Below, piece by piece: positions 49,333 through 57,121 of a stretch of DNA of 64,000 nt. The DNA lies in contig JAFMCL010000004.1 in assembly GCA_017857815.1 (NCBI GenBank), positions 42,714 through 106,713 on the forward strand, read 5' to 3'. The DNA comes from Flavobacteriaceae bacterium (lineage in GTDB: Bacteria; Bacteroidota; Bacteroidia; Flavobacteriales; Flavobacteriaceae). Under the pieces are notes generated by a model. The model had not been told where the DNA came from, ran no database searches, and saw nothing but the letters and a program-made list of their open reading frames with translations. Numbering within the stretch: position 1 is the first letter of the stretch; the number at the start of each line of letters is the position of its first letter. A program made the translations under genes and the position numbers.

Positions 49333-51471
49333 ATGAAATTAAATTTCCAATTCAATAAAAGCATTACTACGCTTTTATTTTTAATGATAACTTCCCCCTT
49401 TTTTGTTAATGCTCACACTGGTTCGCACAGAGAATCTAATGAAAAAGTATGGCAATTAGAAAACTCAAAAACCTCCTTCAGTGCAACGTATATTTCTTTT
49501 CAGGACGAATCGGTGTTTCTTAAATCAGAGAATAATGGAATTATAAAGCTTCCGATTACTGATTTTTCGATGGAAGACCAACTGTATGTCCTTGAAAAAC
49601 ATCGATTTATTGTTAATATTAATTCTGGAGTTAATTTGGATTCAAAGTTAAATGTTCAACCCAAAAATTTTAAGATATCAAAACAAAAAGGAGGGCTTGG
49701 AATTTTTCTAATCATTTGTTTTTTTACCTTTATAGGGTTCTATTTAAGCCTTTCCAAACACAAAAGAGTTACAGTTCTAGGGGCTACTTTTTCGCTCCTG
49801 TTTTTGATTTTAATCGCATGTTCTACTGATGATGCGACCGATGACTCTGCTGATTCTGTTGTGGAAAATGATTCTACACAAAGTGACACTTCAACGGACA
49901 ATGGTGATAGCACTGATACAACTGACGATAGCACTGATACAACTGATGATAGTTCTACTAGTACAACTTCCGTAGATACAATTAAGTCATACTTTTCTAA
50001 ATTTTCGGGAGTTAACATTACTTCGGATGACACCAATTTTTATATTGAATCTTACAGTTGGCCAGAACACGGAATGGGAACTGGAATTACAGCTTGGCAA
50101 GAGCAAGTACCAATTCCTCAAGATTATACCGGTGGTAACAGTTGGACAATTCCCTTAAATCCAGTAAAGTCAGACTCTCCTTTAGACACTTCGGAGCACC
50201 TTATGAAAGGAGCGATGGCAGTTGCAGTAAACGGAGTTCCAATTTTTAACGTGTTCAACAACAGAGGGGTTAATGCTTTTCTAGCTGGCGAATTGGACGA
50301 CTGGGGTGGCCACTTTGGTAGAGGAGATGACTATCACTATCACCTTGTCCCAACGCATCTTGAAGAAACCGTAGGGAAGACATCTCCATTGGCTTATGCT
50401 TTGGATGGATATCCAGTTTATGGATATACTGATGAAACCTTAGACACTGCATTTGGACGTACTGATGAGGCAGGTAATTACCGCTATCATGCAAGTAATG
50501 AAAAGCCTTATTTTATTCCTTTTATGATGGGTAAAATTACTTTAGATCCATCATCTGTAGCTCCTGAAGATCAAATATTTCCACAACCTGTTCAGAATCC
50601 TGTTCGTCCTTCAAATGAATTCAAACCGATTGAAGGTTCAGACGTATATGTTTTTGGAGTTAAAGAAACAGGTCAAAATGCATTTTCGTTCGAATACTCT
50701 ATCACAGGCGAGTCTGGAACAAAATACTATGTCAATTACAGTTGGGATACAAATTGTGGTTTCACTTATGTTTATGTTGATGAGAACGGAGGTACGACCA
50801 ATTTGCCGACGAACGGATCAATTGGAACAGGCACTGGTAATACAGAGTCATATAGTAATGTAAAATTTTGTACAGATGTAAGTTTGGGTGAGGCTGGATC
50901 GATCACCGGTGACGATACTACCGATTCTTCGGGCGATACAACAGATAGCACTTCATCAGGATATACTGTCGTGTCGACTGGTTCAAATTTCTCATTTTCT
51001 AGTATTGCCATTGATTCAAATGGTGAAATTCTAGCAGACTTTCAGTGTGAACAGAAAGAGAATGGTGTCGAGAAATCGATTCCTTTGGCTTGGAACAATG
51101 TTCCTGAAGGAACAGAAGCTTTGGCCATTTCAATTCATGGCTACCCAAAACCAAATGAAACAAACTCCTATCTTACCCTTTGGGGAATTGCCCCATCAGT
51201 TACCAGTATTTCTCATGGAGGTGCTGATGATGGAGATTGGTACATTGGACCAAACAAAGATGGCGCTGCTTTGTCCTATTCTTCCCCTTGTAATCCTAGT
51301 GCAGGAACTACGGAGTATTATATCACTTTATATGCATTGAATCAGACACCAGCTTCATTGCCGACAGAGAGTTCTTTGGAGATTGACTATGACAAGTTGT
51401 TAGAGGCCATAGCAACGGTTACTGTAATTGACAGCATACAGATTGTTTATAAATCAGTTTCATCAAATTAA
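49333..51471 (+). CDS. Multidomain envelope protein: SHD1-like + YHYH + PEBP domains
   Basis: 712 residues. Domains in order: signal peptide (1-27); a small periplasmic domain resembling SHD1 (about 35-112, VWQLENSKTSFSATY); a membrane helix (121-140); a second hydrophobic segment ending LILIAC-STDD (Cys163) that looks like an internal lipoprotein signal; a low-complexity D/S/T linker (166-214, partly a 21-bp tandem repeat); a YHYH domain with GDDYHYHLVP (334-337) and LAYALDGYPVYGY; a second S/T/D linker; and a C-terminal YbhB/RKIP-like PEBP domain (about 525-700). It looks like a membrane protein fused upstream of a YHYH lipoprotein. Function unknown; YHYH and PEBP domains bind small ligands. 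Confidence 0.8.
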   Translation: MKLNFQFNKSITTLLFLMITSPFFVNAHTGSHRESNEKVWQLENSKTSFSATYISFQDESVFLKSENNGIIKLPITDFSMEDQLYVLEKHRFIVNINSGVNLDSKLNVQPKNFKISKQKGGLGIFLIICFFTFIGFYLSLSKHKRVTVLGATFSLLFLILIACSTDDATDDSADSVVENDSTQSDTSTDNGDSTDTTDDSTDTTDDSSTSTTSVDTIKSYFSKFSGVNITSDDTNFYIESYSWPEHGMGTGITAWQEQVPIPQDYTGGNSWTIPLNPVKSDSPLDTSEHLMKGAMAVAVNGVPIFNVFNNRGVNAFLAGELDDWGGHFGRGDDYHYHLVPTHLEETVGKTSPLAYALDGYPVYGYTDETLDTAFGRTDEAGNYRYHASNEKPYFIPFMMGKITLDPSSVAPEDQIFPQPVQNPVRPSNEFKPIEGSDVYVFGVKETGQNAFSFEYSITGESGTKYYVNYSWDTNCGFTYVYVDENGGTTNLPTNGSIGTGTGNTESYSNVKFCTDVSLGEAGSITGDDTTDSSGDTTDSTSSGYTVVSTGSNFSFSSIAIDSNGEILADFQCEQKENGVEKSIPLAWNNVPEGTEALAISIHGYPKPNETNSYLTLWGIAPSVTSISHGGADDGDWYIGPNKDGAALSYSSPCNPSAGTTEYYITLYALNQTPASLPTESSLEIDYDKLLEAIATVTVIDSIQIVYKSVSSN
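49906..49947 (+). repeat. Two-copy 21-bp tandem repeat inside the YHYH gene
   Basis: Two nearly identical 21-base units (GATAGCACTGATACAACTGAC/T) encode the acidic linker DSTDTTD repeated. It adjoins further imperfect copies, a typical site for slippage of linker length. Confidence 0.7.
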
Positions 51472-51500
51472 TGAATTGACTTTTTAATACTTATTCTTAT

Positions 51501-51534
51501 AAAAAACCCTCTAATCGATTTTAGAGGGTTTTTT
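51501..51534. terminator. Bidirectional terminator between the YHYH and GH28 genes
   Basis: A perfect 14-bp stem AAAAAACCCTCTAA/TTAGAGGGTTTTTT with a six-base loop sits in the 86-base gap between convergent genes and has T-runs in both directions. Confidence 0.92.
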
Positions 51535-51557
51535 ATTTAAACTTAAAAATGAATTAT

Positions 51558-53072
51558 TCAATAATTAACCATTTGTTTTGAAAGCTTCAGATCAGTATCA
51601 ATGGTGATCGATGCTGTATTATTTAAATAAATCTGTTGGGTCTTATTTTCAGGCAAATGAATCCCTTCCAAAGAGATATTTCTTGCATCATCGAAAACAA
51701 AAGCAGGCCTAAAGTCAACGTCTTCAAGTTTAAAATTAATATTTTTAAAGGTCACGCCTTTGGCATGGCGAACATACATCCCCCAGGCAGGCAGCTCGCC
51801 AAACATTGAAAATTCAGGATAACTTTCTTTTTTTTCTGGGACTTGCTGCAAACGGCTCAAAGGAACATAGGCCATTCCTTTTGAGGCACGACCGGGATAG
51901 GTAACTGTAATGTTTTCAAGGGTAACATTTTCGATTTCGTGACCTGGGATTCCAACGATACTTGAAGGAAAAGGATTGTGGAAAAAATTGACCTCAGGTC
52001 CTCTTAAATCATAGTCAATGTCCGGTCGCGAAAAAGGAACTTGAACGGTTATGTTTTTTAGGGTTATGTTTTTAATGCTCCCTGGTTTTTCTCCACTTCT
52101 GTGACCCAAACGGATGAATATTGGATTGCCTGTATTGACAGCATTAATGTCAGAAACCAAGACGTTTTCAATGACGCCACCATCGACAGATTCAATTGCA
52201 ATTGCGGATCTAAAAGTGTCATAAACTTCAATATTTTTAACGACAATATTTGTAAAACCACCATGACTTGCCGTACCAAATTTTATTGCACTTGCACTAG
52301 ATCGAACTTTACAGTTGGCGATTAAAACCTGATTATTAATATGATCTGGCGAATGCGATTTCAAACAAATTCCGTCATCAGCAGCATTGACAAAACTGTT
52401 GGTGATTCTAACATTGGTACAGTCCACAATGTCCATTCCGTCATTGTTCCAATAGTCAGTGCTGTTTACGGTTATGTTGTCTATCTCTAAGTTTTCGCAC
52501 TGTTCATAGGTTTGAACCCAAGAGGAACCATGTTGTATGGTAACTCCAGATACTTTAACGTCCTTACAATGCGTAAAATTAATTATTTCAACCCGATGAA
52601 ATTCATGGGGTCGCATTCTCTTGTAGTTATAATTGGGATCAATAAATGCTTTGGTGTGATGTAAACTGTCAAGGGCTAGTGCCAGTTCACGCCCTTGTCC
52701 ATCAATCGTTCCTTTTCCTGTTATTGAAAACGATGACACATTGTCTGCAATCAGTAAGGCTTTATTCCCACTCAATTTTCGGTATTGATAAGGGTCTACA
52801 GTTCCTAATAAAACAGCGTCTTCTTCGAAATGAACCTCAACCCCAGATTTTAGTTCGATTGTACCAGACAAGAAGTTCCCTTTTGGAAAAATGACTTTTC
52901 CGTTTTTGAGGGAAGCGGCCTTGTCAATCGCTTTCTGAATGGCTCTAGTATTGAGTGTTTTTCCGTCCCCTATAGCCCCAAACTGTTCAATAGAGACGGC
53001 TTTTGAGCTTTGACCCATGACTAGAGTGGTGGTAATGAAAAATATAAAAATTGGTTTGTAAAATGACTTCAT
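51558..53072 (-). CDS. GH28 polygalacturonase-like enzyme
   Basis: 504 residues with signal peptide (TLVMGQ). A parallel beta-helix with a pectate-lyase-superfamily opening (VSIEQFGAIGDGKTLNT) and the GH28 acids: D211 in WNNDGMDI, D232/D233 in NAADDGICL and H270 in TASHGG. The canonical RIKT is replaced by FRSAIAIES. GH28 hydrolyses alpha-1,4-galacturonan or related rhamnogalacturonans/xylogalacturonans. Near the sulfatase-GH78 gene and uxaB, it may act on uronate-containing algal polysaccharide. Probably secreted or periplasmic. Confidence 0.92.
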   Translation of the reverse strand: MKSFYKPIFIFFITTTLVMGQSSKAVSIEQFGAIGDGKTLNTRAIQKAIDKAASLKNGKVIFPKGNFLSGTIELKSGVEVHFEEDAVLLGTVDPYQYRKLSGNKALLIADNVSSFSITGKGTIDGQGRELALALDSLHHTKAFIDPNYNYKRMRPHEFHRVEIINFTHCKDVKVSGVTIQHGSSWVQTYEQCENLEIDNITVNSTDYWNNDGMDIVDCTNVRITNSFVNAADDGICLKSHSPDHINNQVLIANCKVRSSASAIKFGTASHGGFTNIVVKNIEVYDTFRSAIAIESVDGGVIENVLVSDINAVNTGNPIFIRLGHRSGEKPGSIKNITLKNITVQVPFSRPDIDYDLRGPEVNFFHNPFPSSIVGIPGHEIENVTLENITVTYPGRASKGMAYVPLSRLQQVPEKKESYPEFSMFGELPAWGMYVRHAKGVTFKNINFKLEDVDFRPAFVFDDARNISLEGIHLPENKTQQIYLNNTASITIDTDLKLSKQMVNY

Positions 53073-53134
53073 AGTTTATTTTTAAATTTGAATAGATTAA
53101 ATATATTCTAATTTTTCGAAAGCAGTAGATATAA

Positions 53135-53515
53135 TTAATTACAAATAATTATGGAAATCGATTTGCTCGGGGTAGGTCTATAGGCAAGACACACGACACA
53201 TTTTTGATTCTCAGGGTTTTTATTTACAATAAAATCAAATGTTTCTCCTTCTTCAATTCCATTCGGAAAATCACAAACGTTTTGTAAAGCAAACACATTA
53301 TTATAGGCGGTGCCGGTCATTTCGTCTACCCATTCGCTTTCTAACAGATCTTTATCAATTTCACCACTAACAAGCTGAATAGTATAGTTCAAGCAAACCC
53401 CTTTGATGGCCAGTTTCCCTCTTAGTAAACTTTCACTACAATCGCGATTGTCCTCCTCATTTGAACATTGCATAAATGCAAACATTATTAATAGAAAAGA
53501 GAGTAATTTTTTCAT
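53135..53515 (-). CDS. Lipoprotein of unknown function, cysteine-rich
   Basis: 126 residues with a lipoprotein signal (FMQC, Cys17). Contains seven further Cys (for example KGVCLNY, VCDFPNG, KCVVCLAY), suggesting disulfides. No family recognised. Same strand as the GH28 gene, 62 bases upstream of it. Confidence 0.62.
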   Translation of the reverse strand: MKKLLSFLLIMFAFMQCSNEEDNRDCSESLLRGKLAIKGVCLNYTIQLVSGEIDKDLLESEWVDEMTGTAYNNVFALQNVCDFPNGIEEGETFDFIVNKNPENQKCVVCLAYRPTPSKSISIIICN

Positions 53516-53686
53516 ATATTTTAACTAAGATATTTAAAGTAAGCATTTTTTAATGGTTAAAATTCATCATGAAATAATATTTTTTAAATTTCATTAAATG
53601 ATCATTTTTGCCCAAAAAGCCCTAAAAAATAGTCATAATTGATCAGAAAGCATTAAAAAAATAGAAAAAACATCAAAAAAAGATAT

Positions 53687-54133
53687 TTAAAGAATACTGA
53701 GAACTGTTGAGATGTTATTGTTAAAATGAATCCTTTCCCCCAATTTTTTACCCAATAACAACCTTCCCATAGGACTTTGAGGTGAAATACAATAACAGCA
53801 CTCATCCTCCAGTTTATATTCACCTAATGAGATAGCAATATAGTAGTTTTCTTTATCTGTTATTACCAACGAACCGACTCCTACAATGACTGATGAATGA
53901 TTGTTTTTTAAGGGTAATATTTTTCTGTAATTGGCTTCAGTTTCTGCCAATTGTACCCCTAATTTTTCTCGCTCTAATTGAATCATTGCACGTCCTGTTT
54001 CGTGCTTATCTCCAGCACTACTCTTACTTTCAGAATTTAAAGCTTCCGATAGCCCTTGTATTCTTTTTTCAAAAGCTTTTAATTTTTCGAGCAAATTGGC
54101 AACACAATAATTGTAAATTTCTTCTTTATTCAT
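53687..54133 (-). CDS. GreA/GreB-like protein with acidic coiled-coil tip
   Basis: 148 residues. N-terminal helical hairpin (about 1-65) with the tip SAGDKHETGRAM, where D42 and E45 align with the two acidic residues (GDLxEN) that Gre factors insert into the RNA polymerase channel. The C-terminal domain ends with CISPQSPMGRLLLGKKLGERI, the Gre FKBP-like signature. It is related to, but distinct from, housekeeping GreA (about 158 residues with GDLxEN). Function may be transcript cleavage or competition with GreA. Often misannotated as 3-oxoacyl-ACP synthase (comparison from memory). Confidence 0.78.
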   Translation of the reverse strand: MNKEEIYNYCVANLLEKLKAFEKRIQGLSEALNSESKSSAGDKHETGRAMIQLEREKLGVQLAETEANYRKILPLKNNHSSVIVGVGSLVITDKENYYIAISLGEYKLEDECCYCISPQSPMGRLLLGKKLGERIHFNNNISTVLSIL

Positions 54134-54234
54134 TTTTAATAAAAAAAACCTGCTTTCAAGGGGAGTTCAAAATAAATCTATTTTTCTTCATTCAAACATT
54201 CTTGAGTGAAAATATTTTTAATCTTAGAAAGTGA

Positions 54235-54582
54235 CTATTCAGTAGCTCCTTCTGCAACAACTTCTTCGTCAAGAGCAACAGCCATCATCATTCCGCTAGC
54301 ATCGAAAAAGTCACCTGATTCGTAAACCTTACCTTCTTTTGCATTAAAGTAGTGGTAAGAATCTAAAGAAAAGCTTTTTCCAGTAGCAATACTAACTCCT
54401 TTCCAAGTTCCGTAAACTCTAACACTTCCATCAGGCATAAGTGTTGTTTCGTCAACACCAGGAAGCCAAATTGCATTTTCAAAAGTAACATCCTTAAAGT
54501 TTGTCATGTAAAACTCTGCATCATCAAGAACTTTATCATAGCCAATTTTTCCGACGCCATATATTTGGAGATTGATGCTCAA
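54235..54582 (-). CDS. SnoaL/NTF2-like protein (probably N-terminally truncated by frameshift)
   Basis: 115 residues from a TTG start. The sequence (GYDKVLDDAEFYMTNF, FENAIWLPGVDETTL, VRVYGTWKGV, SYHYFNAKEGKVYESGDFFD) fits the SnoaL-like/NTF2 fold, but the usual N-terminal helix is missing. A second frame just upstream (54640 to 54536) starts with an ATG and encodes MSYASPSNFELFKSLIHKEI, the expected helix, and runs into a stop. The two frames overlap at about 54550-54582. See the finding. Confidence 0.6.
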   Translation of the reverse strand: MSINLQIYGVGKIGYDKVLDDAEFYMTNFKDVTFENAIWLPGVDETTLMPDGSVRVYGTWKGVSIATGKSFSLDSYHYFNAKEGKVYESGDFFDASGMMMAVALDEEVVAEGATE

Positions 54583-54640
54583 TTTCTTTGTGAATTAATG
54601 ATTTAAAAAGCTCAAAGTTGCTTGGAGAAGCATAAGACAT
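54536..54640 (-). pseudogene. Out-of-frame N-terminus of the SnoaL-like gene
   Basis: A 34-codon frame starting MSYASPSNFELFKSLIHKEI and ending shortly after entering WRRKNWL. It supplies the missing amphipathic first helix of the adjacent frame 54235-54582; a one-base change near 54562 would join them into a roughly 140-residue protein. May reflect a real frameshift mutation or sequencing error. Confidence 0.45.
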
Positions 54641-54940
54641 CAGCATTTTTTGTTTTTATATAGTTATCTATTTAAGTTGAGATTTAATTTCCAATTTTTA
54701 TGTATTATATAAAAATGTTTATTTCTTTTTAGGTGCTTCATTTACTGTTTTTTCGTTTTTGATTTTTTTCAATCAATTTTATTTCAACTAATAATAATCT
54801 AAAAAAATTCATAACTTGTAAATGCCTTAAATAAAACTAAACCTATAATGTTTATTTCTTTTTCGATTGTTGATGGCCCTGAGCCTGTTTTCGCTACCAA
54901 AACTTCACTAATTTATCGGATAATTCTTTTTGTCCAAAAT

Positions 54941-55405
54941 GTGTACAAAACATTAAGGGTGTTTTTTTTCATTATTTTTTTAATTTCCAATTACAACTTT
55001 AGTCAAAAAACAACTAATCAAACACCCATTCTCCAAGGGATAAAAAACACCCTTCCGCAGCAAAATTTAGAAAGCACCAACATTCAGTTAGACAATGGAA
55101 AACGTTGGATTGCAAATCCTGAAACCAAAATAGGAATTGAAAACATGATAAGCATTATGAGTTCTTTCGAAGAGAAAGACAATGTCGATGCCTTTGGACC
55201 GCTAACAATAAGTTTAAAATCTGAATTTTCAATGATTTTTAAAAAATGTACGATGACAGGAGAAGCTCACAATCAGCTGCATAATTTCTTGTTGCCGATT
55301 AAAGGTTTGCTTGAAACATTGCCTTCAAATAATTTACATCTATCACAAGAGCGTTATAATAAATTGAATAATGATTTAAAGGAGTTTAAAAAATATTTTA
55401 AATAA
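54941..55405 (+). CDS. Exported protein of unknown function
   Basis: 154 residues from a GTG start, chosen because it yields a signal peptide (VYKTLRVFFFIIFLISNYNFSQ) while the longer frame begins with 31 residues lacking any such signal. The mature part is helical and K/E/N-rich (IGIENMISIMSSFEEKD, RYNKLNNDLKEFKKYFK). No family recognised. It is followed by the small gene at 55507. Confidence 0.5.
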   Translation: MYKTLRVFFFIIFLISNYNFSQKTTNQTPILQGIKNTLPQQNLESTNIQLDNGKRWIANPETKIGIENMISIMSSFEEKDNVDAFGPLTISLKSEFSMIFKKCTMTGEAHNQLHNFLLPIKGLLETLPSNNLHLSQERYNKLNNDLKEFKKYFK

Positions 55406-55506
55406 TAAAAACACCAATTTTAGAAAAGTAACAATTGATGAAAAAGCAACCCTATTCGTTATTATAGGAAATAGAAATAAAAAACACAGAACATCATATA
55501 AAAAAC

Positions 55507-55758
55507 ATGACAGATCAAACACAGTTAATACCAGGAAACACATTGCTGACCAACTCTCCAGAAGAAGGAAGAGCTCTAGCGGTTAAAATGGCGAGATTAA
55601 TTATTAAAATCACCCAACCAGATGCTGAAATGCGAGAAAAGTTAAGACCTAAATATGCCAATGACGCTGCGATGTTAATCGCTATAGGTCAAACCGTTGC
55701 TATGGAGTTTGCAACAATCGCCAAAGCCAATGATTATTGGAAAGAAGAAGTTAAATAA
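55507..55758 (+). CDS. Small conserved-looking helical protein
   Basis: 83 residues, soluble, with no signal or membrane segment: helices PEEGRALAVKMARLIIKI and AMLIAIGQTVAMEFATI, charged linker. No family recognised. The sequence has normal codon use and an ATG start. Separated by 21 bases from the convergent PHP gene. Confidence 0.6.
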   Translation: MTDQTQLIPGNTLLTNSPEEGRALAVKMARLIIKITQPDAEMREKLRPKYANDAAMLIAIGQTVAMEFATIAKANDYWKEEVK

Positions 55759-55779
55759 AGAGTGAGCTATCTGAGTTGT

Positions 55780-56976
55780 TTATTTTACAATAATGGGTTG
55801 CGTCCAAGCTTGCTCAAGTTCTCCTTTTATATAGGGGTTTTCTTTTAAAACATTAGAGTTTATTTTTGCTCTAACAATGAGGTCGTTTTTTTCAAAAACA
55901 TATTCGGCAGCAGTGCCTTTAACTCTTTTTAATTCTTCCATGTTTTCACTGCCTTCTCGATAGCCCATAAAAATGATTTCATAAGCAACATCTTCTTTTG
56001 AATCGACCTCAATAGAAAGTCTTTTCTTGTTTGTATGTACTTTTTTTAAAGAAATCCCAGAAGAGGAATAAAAGTTACCAGCCTCCATTGCTTCAATCAG
56101 ACTTACTGGATCTAATTTTTTTGAATTAACCACTACCCATCCTCTTCCTGTGTTACTATGATCAGAAGATTTGACATGGTAGTTGTGACTGTCGTCAGTA
56201 GCAATTCCAAGAAGCAACGGCTTCTTCTCATTGTAATAAGAAATATTGATCAGATCCCACATGGTTTCTATACCAAAGTGTGTTTCATCTCCCTCATTGT
56301 GCACTGCAGGATGACCGTTGTAGAGTTCAAAAAACCGTTCTCCGTTTAATTTTTTTAGATCCTCCGTATTGATCCCATATCCAAAGTTGGGATGGTTGAT
56401 GTGTGCAAACATAGGGACATTCAATTTTTTTCTTTGGGCATGAACAGCGTCCAAAGTTTGTTGCATCACTTCATAAACGGAATTTGCTTTGATGGGTTCA
56501 ATTTTTTTTTGAATGTTTGTTACATTAATATGGACAGGCTTTTTCCCAAAAGAAGAAGTTACCTCTTCAGACCGGATAATTAGAAACGAATCCTGGACAT
56601 CAAGTTTAGATTTATACTCCTCAAAAGTTTTTAGTCGAACAGAAGTTCCACTGGAATCAATTTTTGATTCTACCCAGTTGCCACACCTTTTTTGATATTT
56701 TTCTAATGTATTATTTTTTTTGTCTGATTCTTTTAATTTGTACCATTTGTCTCCTGTAGCAATTGTGTTATGATCAGATAGTGCAATGAATTGGTAGTCA
56801 TTGTCTTTGTACCATTGAATGATCATTTCGGGGAAGTCATCTCCATCACTCCAAAAAGAATGGGTGTGTAGATTTCCTTTTTGCCAATGCTGTTCTGGGA
56901 CAGCTGTATCACATGAAAAAAGTAATACAAAAATGAATGAGATTGAGGTTAAACGTAAATATTTAAAAAAAAACAT
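55780..56976 (-). CDS. PHP-domain lipoprotein
   Basis: 398 residues, lipoprotein signal (VLLFSC, Cys22). Metal ligands of a PHP phosphoesterase: H37/H39 in NLHTHSFWSDG, D44, D68/H69 in SDHNTI, H in MFAHINHPN, and DDSH near residue 260. In known PHP enzymes these bind two or three divalent metals and hydrolyse phosphate esters; the lipoprotein form may act on phosphorylated or other substrates outside the cytoplasm. It is next to the sulfatase-GH78 gene on the same strand and may belong to the glycan locus. Confidence 0.82.
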   Translation of the reverse strand: MFFFKYLRLTSISFIFVLLFSCDTAVPEQHWQKGNLHTHSFWSDGDDFPEMIIQWYKDNDYQFIALSDHNTIATGDKWYKLKESDKKNNTLEKYQKRCGNWVESKIDSSGTSVRLKTFEEYKSKLDVQDSFLIIRSEEVTSSFGKKPVHINVTNIQKKIEPIKANSVYEVMQQTLDAVHAQRKKLNVPMFAHINHPNFGYGINTEDLKKLNGERFFELYNGHPAVHNEGDETHFGIETMWDLINISYYNEKKPLLLGIATDDSHNYHVKSSDHSNTGRGWVVVNSKKLDPVSLIEAMEAGNFYSSSGISLKKVHTNKKRLSIEVDSKEDVAYEIIFMGYREGSENMEELKRVKGTAAEYVFEKNDLIVRAKINSNVLKENPYIKGELEQAWTQPIIVK

Positions 56977-57121
56977 AATGTTAATAGAATAAAGGTTTTG
57001 GCTAAAACTACAAAAAATATAATAACTGGAAACACCAGCAAAAGCAGCAAACCTGTTTTAAGCATAAACAAAAACAGCTATCAGAAAAAAAAGTAAGGAT
57101 TGAGTTTTAGAGATTACTATT

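Noticed and set aside
53561..53686. AT-rich run downstream of the GreA-like gene as a possible replication origin or attachment site
   Set aside because: It is only AT-rich with A-tracts; no DnaA boxes, repeats or integrase were seen.
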